A stretch of DNA of 64,000 nt from CAZTDD01 sp964612675 (GCA_964612675.1 CAZTDD010000001.1:62001-126000), one strand, 5' to 3'; shown: positions 37,667-46,441, counted from the first letter of the stretch. Notes: generated from the sequence alone by a model not told the origin. Translations and numbers: made by a program.

Positions 37667-38668
37667 ATGCCCGATCAGAGACCATCCTCCGCGGCGGTCA
37701 TCGATGACATCGCCAACGGTTTCCGGTCCTCACAAATTCTCCTGACCGCCAACCGGCTGGGGGTTTTTGCAGCGATTGGGACCGATGCACTCGGTGTCAA
37801 AGAACTTGCTTCGACGCTGAATGCAGATACCCGCGGAGTTCGTATCTTATGCGATGCACTCGTGGCCGTTTCGCTGCTTGAAAAGAGAGACGAGAAATAT
37901 ACGAACAGTCAATCTGTGCTCGATTGCCTTCTGCCCGATTCGCCTCATCCCAAGAGCGCCATGCTTACCCACACGGCTGTTCTGTACGAACGATGGGCAA
38001 AGTTGTTCGACACCGTCAAGTCCGGTCAGCCTCCTTCCGATGAAGAAATTGATCTTTCGATTCCGCGAGATAAGCACGGTTTCACATTGGCCATGGCGGA
38101 TGTGGCTCGTGTCAGCGCAAAGAACACAGCCGATCGCCTGGATCTTTCCAGTGTCAAGCGGCTGCTGGATGTCGGTGGAGGACCGGGATTGTATGCAATC
38201 GAGTTCGCGGAACGGTATAAGCAACTCGAAGCGGTTGTGTTTGATTTCGAGGAACCGTGTCGCATCGCTCAGGAGAACATTCAAAACGCGGGCCTTGCCG
38301 ACCGAGTTTCCGTCCGGATTGGCAATATATTTGAGGACGATATAGGAACCGGCTACGATTTTATCCTTCTTTCCAATTTTATTCACACGTTCTCGTACAG
38401 AGATAGCACTATCATCATTTCGAAATGTGCCCGGGGGCTCAGTCACAGCGGCCGCATCTGTGTCAAAGACTTTGTATTGGACTCGGACCGTACAAGCCCG
38501 GCGGGTGCTGCTGTCTTCGCCGTGAATATGCTGGTGGGTACCAAGGAAGGTGGATGTTACACCCTGGAGGAGATCCAGAATTGGTTTCACAATGCCGGAT
38601 TACAGACGGACAGCATTGTTGAACTGACGGCACAATCGCGTCTCGTGATCGCAGAGAAAGAACGCTAA
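37667..38668 (+). CDS. SAM-dependent O-methyltransferase (family 2, ASMT/CrtF-like)
   Basis: 333 residues, with GGGAGA seven bases upstream. The N-terminal winged-helix dimerisation domain (GFRSSQILLTANRLGVFAAIG, VKELASTLNADTRGVRILCDALVAVSLLEK) and the SAM motif LLDVGGGPGLYAIEFAERY (~165) fit the O-methyltransferase family 2, which includes hydroxyneurosporene and acetylserotonin methyltransferases. DFILLSNFIHTF and GRICVKDFVLD are the later motifs. The catalytic His-like position is not obvious, so the substrate may not be a phenol. The gene stands in front of the FmdE-like gene; no pigment cluster is around it. Confidence 0.85.
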   Translation: MPDQRPSSAAVIDDIANGFRSSQILLTANRLGVFAAIGTDALGVKELASTLNADTRGVRILCDALVAVSLLEKRDEKYTNSQSVLDCLLPDSPHPKSAMLTHTAVLYERWAKLFDTVKSGQPPSDEEIDLSIPRDKHGFTLAMADVARVSAKNTADRLDLSSVKRLLDVGGGPGLYAIEFAERYKQLEAVVFDFEEPCRIAQENIQNAGLADRVSVRIGNIFEDDIGTGYDFILLSNFIHTFSYRDSTIIISKCARGLSHSGRICVKDFVLDSDRTSPAGAAVFAVNMLVGTKEGGCYTLEEIQNWFHNAGLQTDSIVELTAQSRLVIAEKER

Positions 38669-38726
38669 GCCGTTCACACAAATCTTCAATACCGGTCGAA
38701 GTACATTGCCAAAACCGGAGGGATCA

Positions 38727-39338
38727 ATGATGAACAAAAAAGAGAATCGCTTCAAGAGAAACGTTCGATCGATTTCCGCCGCTTCTACCGTTTTCCTCGC
38801 ATCGATAATCGTCGCGTTCAGCTTCAGTAGTGACTCTCCACCAACGGTATCCGCCCATGAATCCGAGTTTCATTCGCACGAAAAAGAAAATCCTTGGAAC
38901 AGCGCCACTGAACCCAAAGATTGGTGGGAAGAAATTCGCGAACGTCACGGTCATGTCGGTCCCTGGAACGTCCTTGGATATCGAATCGGCAAGGCGATTC
39001 TCCGCGAGATGCAGGCAGAATGGGGAGACCATTCCCTGGTTATCACCTGCCACATTCCTCTAGCCACACCCTACTCCTGTCTGATTGATGGAATCGCGGT
39101 TGGTACGGGCAACAGCCAGGGCCGCCTCGATCTGCGTATCGGTGAAGTCGCTGCTCTTGATTTTATTCACGTCAGCGCACACAGAAAGGAAGCGGAAACC
39201 GAAGAAATTCTCGTTGCCAAACTGAATATGGATTATCTTAAGAAAATCGAACTCGTCCCAGGAGCGGATTTGGAGAAACTGGCAAAAGAGTGCTCCGAAA
39301 TTAAAGAAGAAGAATTATTTTCATTTCTGGACCGATAA
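38727..39338 (+). CDS. Exported FmdE-domain protein
   Basis: 203 residues from ATG 38727 (GGAGG five bases upstream; a second ATG is adjacent). An N-terminal hydrophobic segment (AASTVFLASIIVAFSFSS) suggests export or membrane anchoring. The rest matches the FmdE domain: WWEEIRERHGHVGPWNVLGYRIGKA, then CHIPLATPYSCLIDGIAVGTGNS. FmdE domains occur in formylmethanofuran dehydrogenase subunit E and in many bacterial proteins of unclear role, often with metal ligands; Cys/His residues (HGHVGPW, TCH, SCLIDG) are present. No C-terminal zinc ribbon is seen. Function here is not known. Confidence 0.72.
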   Translation: MMNKKENRFKRNVRSISAASTVFLASIIVAFSFSSDSPPTVSAHESEFHSHEKENPWNSATEPKDWWEEIRERHGHVGPWNVLGYRIGKAILREMQAEWGDHSLVITCHIPLATPYSCLIDGIAVGTGNSQGRLDLRIGEVAALDFIHVSAHRKEAETEEILVAKLNMDYLKKIELVPGADLEKLAKECSEIKEEELFSFLDR

Positions 39339-39364
39339 TCGACCAACGGAATAAGGGTAATATT

Positions 39365-41293
39365 ATGTTGTATCGTCTCTTTCTCCTTGCGATTCTTTTC
39401 GCATCGATCTCCTCTGAGAACTCTGCACTTGGCGCCACTGAGCATCGTACGGAAAGGTTTTCTTTGGGTGCAGAGGCGGAGAATATTCTCGTGTGGGGCC
39501 GTGGGACTGAACCAGTTCGAGGGTACTTTGACGAGTTTCTCCCTGCCCTTTTCGAACGGACTTTAGTCTTTGAAACGCTGAATCTTCCAGGCGAATCGCT
39601 GGAGTGGATTTTCACAGGCAACAGGGGCGGGTTTACTGTTCAAGTAGAAGAACGGCGAATTCACCTAACGCAGAGATACTATGACTCCTTCGGATTCAAT
39701 GAGATCGAAGACGAGAAAGTGAACGCCTCCCGTCATCCGGAGAGGAAATGGCGGGAGTCATCCGCTGCGTTGGAAGAAGAAGTCAACCGTCTCAGCGTCG
39801 TTTTCGACCACAAACTGGCTCTCTTTGTTCTTGTAAATGATAAGCCGGTTCTCGAACAAACCTGTTGTCTGGATGTGTCCCGCCATCAGCTGCGTATCGG
39901 CAGCGACAAGGCGGAAGCATCGGGAGAGTTGTTGATACCAAAAGCGGGAGAATCCAGAAGCCTTGTTCAAATCGACACAAGTCGCCGCTATCAGAAAATG
40001 ATCGGCTTTGGCGGTATCGCCACGCCGACGGCCTACGCGCAGCTGAGCCCGGAAGGAAAACGAAGATGGTGGGAATTGGTTTCCGAATATAATCTTCTGA
40101 TCCAGAGAGAATATCCAATCGGTACGCGTCTCAATCGAGAAATGAATAATTGGGATGTGCTCGACTTTGCGACACCCCATTATTATGGCGACAATTTTCC
40201 CAACGGTGAAATTAGCGACTTCGACTATATCAAGACGCTGCGAAAACTGGGCGGAAATGTCTGGTTTGAGTTTTGGGCTCTACCTCCATGGGCGACACAG
40301 GATTGGAGAGACAGCGAAGGAAAACTCCACAAAGGCGTGGGCGATCCCGATATTTATGCGAGAGCCATGGTCCAATACTGTAAAACCTCTGTGGAGAAGG
40401 CGGGCGCTCCCCCCGACGTTGTCGGAATCCAAAACGAACGCCATCAGCCGCCGGAGATTTGGCATCAGATGACACGCACTCTCCGCCGTGAGCTGGACAG
40501 CGCGGGATTCGACTCTGTTCGAATTCACATGAGCGATTCCGGTTCGCTGGAGGGTGGAATCGAACGAGCACGCGCGTTTCGGAAATCGGAGGAAGTGTGG
40601 GAAATCCTGGACTATGTCGCGACTCACATGTACGACTACCAGAGCTTCTTTACGCGTCCCGACGACTATGATGCCCGCTTAAGAGAATGGAAAGACGTCG
40701 TGGGAAACAAACCATTTCTATCAACAGAACTCTGCATTAATAGACCAAGATATCAATTCGATACCTATCGCGTGGCCTTCACCATGGGTCAGCTCTATCA
40801 CAAGAATTTAACGCTGACAAATGCTTCGGCGATCTGTTATTGTTGGACGCTGCTCAATGTTGTTCAGCCATCGTATGGCGCAACGCGGTCGCTTTGCGTG
40901 CCGGATAGAACGCACGGTTTCATCCCTGCCGAGTCGAGCCATCAGCTTCGTGTTTTCGGGGCCTACAGCCGCCACGTTCATAAGGGAATGGTGCGAGTCG
41001 AGGCAAACAGCAACGATCCTGATCTGCTCGTTACAGCTTTCTCCGACGATTCCGGCAGAATCACTGTTGTGTTGATCAATCGCAGCGTAGATCCAAAGAA
41101 TGTCATAATAAAAGGACAAAACTGCCAGTTACCGATACGCGAGCTCACTGACTGTTATCACAAAAACGCATCGATACGTGCCCATGCGCCGGGGCAAACC
41201 ACAGAGGTGGATGTGCTGATCCAGCCGGGGAGCATCTATACTTTGTCAAATGTGCCTTTACACGAGTTGCCCGACCGTTCTGTTATCCAGTGA
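39365..41293 (+). CDS. Secreted GH30-like glycoside hydrolase (clan A)
   Basis: 642 residues with an N-terminal signal (RLFLLAILFASISSENSALG). A ~180-residue beta domain precedes the barrel, which opens RYQKMIGFGGIATPTAYAQLSP (the 'GFGG' opening of GH30-like enzymes). GIQNERHQPPEIWH (~355) supplies the acid/base Glu, and FLSTELCINRPR (~452) the nucleophile Glu. A C-terminal beta-sandwich (DDSGRITVVLINRSVDPKN) is the usual GH30 partner domain. Likely acts outside the cell on a beta-linked glycan; exact GH family and substrate uncertain. Confidence 0.82.
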   Translation: MLYRLFLLAILFASISSENSALGATEHRTERFSLGAEAENILVWGRGTEPVRGYFDEFLPALFERTLVFETLNLPGESLEWIFTGNRGGFTVQVEERRIHLTQRYYDSFGFNEIEDEKVNASRHPERKWRESSAALEEEVNRLSVVFDHKLALFVLVNDKPVLEQTCCLDVSRHQLRIGSDKAEASGELLIPKAGESRSLVQIDTSRRYQKMIGFGGIATPTAYAQLSPEGKRRWWELVSEYNLLIQREYPIGTRLNREMNNWDVLDFATPHYYGDNFPNGEISDFDYIKTLRKLGGNVWFEFWALPPWATQDWRDSEGKLHKGVGDPDIYARAMVQYCKTSVEKAGAPPDVVGIQNERHQPPEIWHQMTRTLRRELDSAGFDSVRIHMSDSGSLEGGIERARAFRKSEEVWEILDYVATHMYDYQSFFTRPDDYDARLREWKDVVGNKPFLSTELCINRPRYQFDTYRVAFTMGQLYHKNLTLTNASAICYCWTLLNVVQPSYGATRSLCVPDRTHGFIPAESSHQLRVFGAYSRHVHKGMVRVEANSNDPDLLVTAFSDDSGRITVVLINRSVDPKNVIIKGQNCQLPIRELTDCYHKNASIRAHAPGQTTEVDVLIQPGSIYTLSNVPLHELPDRSVIQ

Positions 41294-41402
41294 ACAGTAG
41301 ACAGGAACCCCTCATTGAAACGAAACGTTACCCGAGAGACGGGAAAAGTCCCATAAAGTCATGCATGTACTTGCCTAGGCCGACCATTCGACAATCCCCT
41401 GA

Positions 41403-41972
41403 CCGGAACCGACTCTGCCTGAGCCTGAGTTGACGGTGACACCAACCGTAACTCCGGAGATTCCGGAGGTTAACGTGGAGCCAAATTCGGTGATTGTGAC
41501 GGACGATGTCTTTTCTTCGCAGGATCTCAGCGGAGGCGAAGACAGAGATACCACATTCGATCGAGGATTGGTCATTCGATGGGAATTCCCGCAGACCGAT
41601 TACAAGGAGTTTCACGTGTACATGAAAGACTCTTCTGGAGAGTACCTGTTCCTCGGCAGAGAGCCGACAGGTGCCGGGCGTATGCTGGTATGGCGGGAGG
41701 ATGCCGGGATGATTGCTCCACGGTTCCGCGAAGGACCGCATTTCGGCGAGTCATATCAATTCCGCGTGTTTGGTGTTACCCAGGGCGGCAGGCCACCGTT
41801 CCGAGGACCGATTGAGAACGGAGCGCCCGTCGAGTTCAGGAGTTCGCCGTTGGTGCCTGCACCGACACCTGAGGAACCGGCGCCATCTCCGTCACCAACA
41901 GTGACGCCCTCGCCGACGTTGACTCCGACATCTGTGCCAACGGAAACTCCGCCACCGCCGCCTATTGAATAG
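41403..41972 (+). pseudogene. Orphan Pro/Thr-linker and fibronectin-like fragment
   Basis: The open frame starts right after a TGA at 41400-41402 in the middle of a linker (PEPTLPEPELTVTPTVTPE) with no ATG, GTG or ribosome binding site near; the first possible start is TTG 41430. It then codes a ~100-residue beta-sandwich-like domain (DRGLVIRWEFPQTDYKEFHVYMKD ... SYQFRVFGVTQGG, fibronectin-III-like) and a second linker (SPSPTVTPSPTLTPTSVP) up to the stop. A protein beginning inside a Pro/Thr linker suggests the 3' remnant of a longer surface-protein gene that lost its 5' part. The linker style resembles that of the GLUG protein at 29724. Confidence 0.55.
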
Positions 41973-42010
41973 CGGCGCGAAAAGAGGGATGCCTTAACCT
42001 TAGATCAAAG

Positions 42011-42047
42011 AAGGGCAGGTGATCGTAACCACCTGCCCTTTCCTTTT
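42011..42047. terminator. Intrinsic terminator, possibly bidirectional
   Basis: Perfect 11-bp stem AAGGGCAGGTG (42011-42021) / CACCTGCCCTT (42030-42040) with an eight-base loop, followed on the plus strand by TCCTTTTG. It lies between the plus-strand fragment ending at 41972 and minus-strand rpsU ending at 42092, so it may end transcripts from both sides. Confidence 0.8.
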
Positions 42048-42091
42048 GTGTCTTCGAATCGCATCGCTGTGGAGGGCGACTCAACCCATGC

Positions 42092-42298
42092 TCACGACTG
42101 CATGCGCATTCGATTCTTCTTGAGGCGCTTGATCGCTTTCAAGTGTTTCTTCCGTTTCCGCACACTCGGTTTCTCGTAATACGCATTCTTTCGAATGTCC
42201 TGCGGAATGCTCTCCTTGATGCACTTTCTCTTGAATCGTTTTAGAGCCCCCTGGATGTCCTCATCCTCGCGGAGTTCAACAAGTACCACTACTATCAC
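42092..42298 (-). CDS. rpsU: 30S ribosomal protein bS21
   Basis: 68 residues. ELREDEDIQGALKRFKRKCIKESI followed by RKNAYYEKPSVRKRKKHLKAIKR is typical bS21; the family length is 55-70. The long form uses GTG 42298 (AAAGG close upstream); a GTG three codons later (42289) would be better spaced from AAAGG and gives a more usual N-terminus. bS21 contacts the 3' end of 16S rRNA and helps initiation. The upstream transcript region is rich in inverted repeats (see leader). Confidence 0.93.
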   Translation of the reverse strand: MIVVVLVELREDEDIQGALKRFKRKCIKESIPQDIRKNAYYEKPSVRKRKKHLKAIKRLKKNRMRMQS

Positions 42299-42350
42299 AA
42301 CCTTTGCATCGAGATAGCCGATTCTTGGTCCGGTGGAGCCACAGACACTC

Positions 42351-42384
42351 GAACAGGGCGAAGCGCCTCCGAGTCGGCCTGTTC
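42351..42384 (-). ncRNA. Possible structured leader of rpsU mRNA
   Basis: On the minus strand this segment lies 53-86 bases upstream of rpsU. GAACAG and CTGTTC (42351-42356, 42379-42384) form an outer stem enclosing GGCG-AAG-CGCC (42357-42367) and the small CCG-AGT-CGG hairpin (42369-42377), a three-way-junction-like fold. It may be an autoregulatory leader. No known family recognised. Confidence 0.3.
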
Positions 42385-42643
42385 AAATCGCCGAAGACCC
42401 ATGAACATGTGAATCGGATTCGGGGGGTCCCCGAATAAGTTCGTTATTGTACACAATTCCAGGGGGAGAAGTCAACAATCCCCGAGTGTAATCCCACGAT
42501 GCTAAACTGGGATCAGGTTCCCAGCCACCGAAGGATCGACGATACCGGTGGAGATCTCTGGAATGTTTCTGAAAAAACGGTTAATTCAGCCACATTGAGC
42601 GGGAATCTGGTTCGAAATCCGCGATCTGAACGTAGCCAATGAC

Positions 42644-42673
42644 TTGACACCGATACAGAGTGTCTCATAATCT
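42644..42673 (+). promoter_or_regulatory. Strong sigma-70-type promoter
   Basis: Perfect -35 TTGACA (42644-42649) with -10 CATAAT (42666-42671, spacer 16) or TAATCT (42668-42673, spacer 18). The predicted start near 42678-42680 lies only ~10 bases before a terminator hairpin, making an unusual promoter-terminator pair. Confidence 0.6.
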
Positions 42674-42688
42674 AATCGAGATACCAGA

Positions 42689-42720
42689 AGTTGCGGCGGA
42701 CCGGGTTCGCCGCAACTTTT
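42689..42720 (+). terminator. Intrinsic terminator/attenuator-like hairpin
   Basis: AGTTGCGGCG (42689-42698) pairs perfectly with CGCCGCAACT (42708-42717) around a nine-base loop, followed by TTT. It directly follows the promoter at 42644, so initiated transcripts would be ~40 nt unless read through into the ABC operon. Confidence 0.7.
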
Positions 42721-43075
42721 GATGATCGCTTGGGTCCCGTATCGTTACCCTATGGGATCGCAAGAAGGTTTGGTTGAATACACTCTCCTCAATTCGGAGC
42801 CGCGCGCGGTTCCGAACCGGAGAGAACAGACAGCAGATACATCCAGTCGGATGATTGGCACGACTCCGTTAGAGAAGATCGGCAAACTGGGGACCACCTG
42901 GAGGGTCGCCAACGGCACGCCGGTTTGGGAGGGGGCGAAAAGGATAGCCCCGTGCGAGCGGGCAGTCCAAAACCTCCCCGAGAACGACCGAGCACGATCC
43001 ACGTAAGTCCCCGTTCAAACGGCCCGATCTTCGAGCGGGAAAAGAATCGGTTCGGGGTGAAGGAGGCAAATATCG

Positions 43076-44002
43076 ATGGCCATCCTAAGCATCCGTGGTT
43101 TATCCAAGACCTATAAATCCGGGATGTGGGGCAAACCGGTCGTCGCGCTGGACGATTTGAACCTGGAAGTTGAAGAGGGCGAGATCTTCGGCTTTCTGGG
43201 TCCGAACGGCGCAGGGAAAACCACAACTATCAAAATCCTGTTGCGGATCATTTACCCGACAACAGGCACAGCATTCCTGATGGGGCAGGAACTGGGGCAA
43301 GCCATCCAGCATCGGCAAATCGGCTACATGCCCGAGAATCCGTATTTCTATCGTTTTCTGACCGGGTACGAATTCCTGATGTTCTATGGACGCCTGTCGG
43401 GTCTGTCCGGCCGAGAACGGAAACAACGGGCCGAAGAACTGCTCGACCTTGTCGGAATGCGTTTCGCAAGAGACGTTCGTGTGGGCAACTATTCGAAAGG
43501 AATGGTGACCCGCATCGGCCTTGCTCAGGCGCTCCTCACGAACCCCAGGCTGCTGTTGATGGACGAGCCCATGTCCGGCTTGGACCCGATCGGACGCCGC
43601 GAGATTCGAAATCTCATCATGCAACTAAGGGAACAGAAAATCACGATCTTTTTCTGTTCGCACATTCTTGCGGACGTCGAAACGATATGCGACCGCATTG
43701 CGATCCTCAGCAAAGGCAAAATGGTGAAGACGGGCACCGTATCGGAAATCCTCGAGGAGCAGACAAGCGCGGTCCGTGTTTCAGTAGGACAGTACAACCC
43801 GCAGCTGAAAGAACAGCTGGAAGCCATGGCGGAAGACGCCCGGGAATCGGGAGGGCTCCTCCATTTGCGTGCAGCAGACCGAACGGCGGCAAACAATATC
43901 TGTGAAGCATGTATCCAAGCCAATGCCGTGATTCATGAGGTGACTCCGGAACGTGGGAACCTCGAAGACTACTTCGTTCGGGAGGTGGCGAGCATTGAAT
44001 GA
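43076..44002 (+). CDS. ABC-2 type transporter ATP-binding protein
   Basis: 308 residues, with GGAGG nine bases upstream. Walker A FLGPNGAGKTTTIK (~42), signature VGNYSKGMVTRIGLAQAL (a YSKGM variant of LSGGQ), Walker B LLLMDEPMSGLDP and the switch His in FFCSHIL are all present. The ~80-residue C-terminal domain is typical of ABC-2 exporter ATPases (CcmA/YhaQ-like). The stop overlaps the TTG start of the permease, so the two are made together. Likely exports a lipid, polysaccharide or peptide; unknown. Confidence 0.95.
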   Translation: MAILSIRGLSKTYKSGMWGKPVVALDDLNLEVEEGEIFGFLGPNGAGKTTTIKILLRIIYPTTGTAFLMGQELGQAIQHRQIGYMPENPYFYRFLTGYEFLMFYGRLSGLSGRERKQRAEELLDLVGMRFARDVRVGNYSKGMVTRIGLAQALLTNPRLLLMDEPMSGLDPIGRREIRNLIMQLREQKITIFFCSHILADVETICDRIAILSKGKMVKTGTVSEILEEQTSAVRVSVGQYNPQLKEQLEAMAEDARESGGLLHLRAADRTAANNICEACIQANAVIHEVTPERGNLEDYFVREVASIE

Positions 44003-44774
44003 GATCTTAACGATAGCGTTCAACACCCATCGAGAAGCGATCCGGAACAAGGTATTTTACATTATCCTTGTATTCACCTTGCTGATTTTGGCCTCGTCCA
44101 TCGTTCTGGCGACCTTGGCCCTGGGCGAACAGGATCGAGTGGTCAAACACTTGGGCCTTTCTGCCATCAATGTATTTGGATTGTTGCTTGCGGCGTTCGT
44201 CGGGGTCAATTTGGTTTACGAAGAACTCGACAAGCGTACGATTTACACAATCATCGCGAGCGGAGTTCGGCGGTCTCAATTTCTGCTCGGGAAGTTCTTG
44301 GGGTTATTACTTACGGTGGTTGTCAATGTGGTGATTATGGGAGCGATCCTCAGCCTGCTCTTGATCGTCATGCCGGGTTGTCATCTCACACCTTCCCTGC
44401 TCTATGCGATATTCCTGTTCTTATTCGAAATGATGGTGATCACTGCAATCGCCGTCCTGTTTTCATCGTTTTCCACTCCGGTTCTTTCCGCTGTACTTAC
44501 GTTTATTTGCTACATCATCGGACATCTTTCGGAGGATCTTCTGGAGTTTTCCAAACGTTTGTATGACGAGGGCTCGGTGGCCATGTCGTATTTTCTCACG
44601 GGCCTCTATTACATTCTGCCGAACCTGGAGATTTATAACATTAAGAATCAGGTGGTGTATCAGGAAAGCGTCGGCCCGTTCCTGAATTGGGAGTATCCGG
44701 CAGCCGCAATTGTGTACTCAGGGATTCTGATGTTAATCGCTGCCGTATCGTTCGCGAGAAGAGATTTTAAATAA
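43995..44774 (+). CDS. ABC-2 type transporter permease
   Basis: 259 residues. The TTG start at 43995 overlaps the ATPase stop by eight bases and has GGAGG nine bases upstream. Six hydrophobic segments are visible (VFYIILVFTLLILASSIVLATLAL, INVFGLLLAAFVGVNLVYEEL, FLGLLLTVVVNVVIMGAIL, ALLYAIFLFLFEMM-like, LSAVLTFICYIIGHL, AAAIVYSGILMLIAAVSFA). The cytosolic loop DKRTIYTIIASGVRRSQFLLGKFLG is the classic ABC-2 permease motif that couples to the ATPase. It is followed by a TPR-like membrane-anchored protein. Confidence 0.92.
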   Translation: MNEILTIAFNTHREAIRNKVFYIILVFTLLILASSIVLATLALGEQDRVVKHLGLSAINVFGLLLAAFVGVNLVYEELDKRTIYTIIASGVRRSQFLLGKFLGLLLTVVVNVVIMGAILSLLLIVMPGCHLTPSLLYAIFLFLFEMMVITAIAVLFSSFSTPVLSAVLTFICYIIGHLSEDLLEFSKRLYDEGSVAMSYFLTGLYYILPNLEIYNIKNQVVYQESVGPFLNWEYPAAAIVYSGILMLIAAVSFARRDFK

Positions 44775-44851
44775 AACAAAGGTGCGTTGCCGGGGAAACC
44801 CACGGGACTGAGAGAGGTTTTCCACTGGATCGATTCGAGACAGAGGAGATT

Positions 44852-46441
44852 ATGAGAAAACTCGGCGTTTTCATCCTGGCGGTTGTTTTGGTTGGTGCAA
44901 TGTATTGGCTCCAACGTGAAATCGTGCGCGAGCGTTCAGGGTACCGGGTTGAAGAAAAGATCCTGCTGGTTTCCGACAATCCCAAAGTAACCAAGATCGC
45001 CGCTCTCGGTTTTGACAACCTGATTGCCGACCTCGGCTGGATTCGGTCGATCCAGTACTTTGGGGGGAATTTCACTTCTCTGGATGAACCCAAAAAACGT
45101 GAGGGCTTCGTGCGGCTGATGGAAACATTGGTGACGCTGGACCCTAACTTCGTTTCCGCATGGAAATTCGGCGGGTTCGCTTTCAATGAGTCGGTGAGGG
45201 ACGCCACGCTCGCGGTCAATTTCCTAACCCGGGGAGCGGAGAAGAATCCGAACGAATGGCAACTCCCCTTCGATGCGGGTTTCATTTGTTACTATCAAGT
45301 GGGGAAGACGGAAAAGGCGAAAGACTATTTTGAACAGGCGTACTCACGGAGTGAATTCACAGAGGGACGTCTGGCCCGGCTTCGATTCGACAATCTCACC
45401 CAGTCCGAAGGACGCATCGAGCTGGTACGTAATACAAGTCCAGGTCCTCTCGGAGAGATGTCGGGACTCATCGGCTTGACCGACCACACTATTCAATCCG
45501 CCTCACCTGAAATCGACGAGGCGACTACCGCAGCGGTGGTCTTCGGTCAGAGAACACGGCTAGCCAATACTACAACGTTCGACATTCACGTAGCGAACAA
45601 CGATCAGAAAATCGCGATATTCGATATTCGAGTAGAATACGAGCCGGATTCCTACCGCTACAAAAATGCTACGGCTTCCGGAGAACTCGGTCGGGGAACA
45701 TTCGAGGTACAGAAGGTCGAGGAAGGCCGGCTGGCGATTCGGGGGAATTTCACCGACCCCGATTGTCCCTCGTATGTACCGCGAATGGCAATCGAAATGG
45801 ACTTAGCAGCCGGGAAGTTCTTGAGCGCGTGGGATCAGTACGTTCGCTACTACCAGGCTGCGATACAACGCGGAGACGAGGTCAGCGCGACAATTGCCGG
45901 CGACAAGCTCGATACCATTTACAACAACAAGTGCATGGAGATCCTGAACCGAGCTGTTGGGGACTATCACGAAAAATTTGGCGAATATCCGTCAACGGAT
46001 ATGCACGAGCTTCTGGAGACCGGTGTCCTGAAAGAGACCGTCGAAAAAATGATCGAAGAGGACCCATCGCAAGCGGAAGCCATGCAAATTCTGACGTACG
46101 GAACCGGCAATTTGGCTCATTTGCTCTGGGAACGCAGAAAACCCGAGGTCGAGCAACTTCAGTCGCACATTCTGATTATTGAAGAGAGAGACGGGAAGAA
46201 GGAACCAATTGTCTATCCGCGATACGAACTTCTCGCACGGCAGCGAGCCATTTTGAGAGGTCTGCAGAGGATCGTCCAGGCATTTGAAGAAGAAAAAGGA
46301 AGAAAACCGGAATCGATGGAAGAAGCCACCAGTACCGACTGGTTCAAAGAGAACTTCCCCGATGGGTTGCCCGAAGACCCGCTGGGCGGCGAGTATTACC
46401 TGGAGGACGGCGAGGTCAAAGTCAGAAATCTGAAGTACTAA
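44852..46441 (+). CDS. Membrane-anchored TPR-like protein associated with ABC transporter
   Basis: 529 residues, with GAGGAG just before the ATG. One N-terminal membrane segment (LGVFILAVVLVGAMYWL) anchors a periplasmic or cytoplasmic body. Residues ~50-160 are TPR-like (IADLGWIRSIQYFGG, ETLVTLDPNFVSAWKFGGFAF, GAEKNPNEWQLPFDAGFICYYQVGKTEKAKDYFEQAY). A beta-rich middle (~200-310) and a helical C-terminus follow, with a YPSTDMHELLETG-like segment and a second similar segment, EEEKGRKPESMEEAT. Such genes often follow ABC-2 transporters in lineages of this kind. It ends in a four-base convergent overlap with the ThuA-like gene. Function unknown. Confidence 0.7.
   Translation: MRKLGVFILAVVLVGAMYWLQREIVRERSGYRVEEKILLVSDNPKVTKIAALGFDNLIADLGWIRSIQYFGGNFTSLDEPKKREGFVRLMETLVTLDPNFVSAWKFGGFAFNESVRDATLAVNFLTRGAEKNPNEWQLPFDAGFICYYQVGKTEKAKDYFEQAYSRSEFTEGRLARLRFDNLTQSEGRIELVRNTSPGPLGEMSGLIGLTDHTIQSASPEIDEATTAAVVFGQRTRLANTTTFDIHVANNDQKIAIFDIRVEYEPDSYRYKNATASGELGRGTFEVQKVEEGRLAIRGNFTDPDCPSYVPRMAIEMDLAAGKFLSAWDQYVRYYQAAIQRGDEVSATIAGDKLDTIYNNKCMEILNRAVGDYHEKFGEYPSTDMHELLETGVLKETVEKMIEEDPSQAEAMQILTYGTGNLAHLLWERRKPEVEQLQSHILIIEERDGKKEPIVYPRYELLARQRAILRGLQRIVQAFEEEKGRKPESMEEATSTDWFKENFPDGLPEDPLGGEYYLEDGEVKVRNLKY

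Larger units (their letters stand above)
42299..43075. other. Long intergenic region between rpsU and ABC transporter genes
   Basis: About 780 bases between divergent genes. It contains a structured stretch before rpsU (42351-42384), a strong plus-strand promoter (42644-42673), an intrinsic terminator (42689-42720) and the GAAGGAGG ribosome binding site of the ABC gene. Several overlapping frames on both strands (for example 42719-43006) show no family features and are not called. Nothing recognisable was seen in 42480-42640 or most of 42721-43050. Confidence 0.55.

Noticed and set aside
42330..42400. tRNA-like GTTCAAATC and GTTCGAG T-loop-like stretches before rpsU
   Set aside because: Flanking bases do not form a T stem or acceptor stem on either strand; the segment folds better as nested hairpins.
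42719..43006. 95-codon plus-strand frame before the ABC operon, with overlapping minus-strand frames
   Set aside because: No ribosome binding site, no family features, and frames open on both strands at once; probably GC-driven chance.
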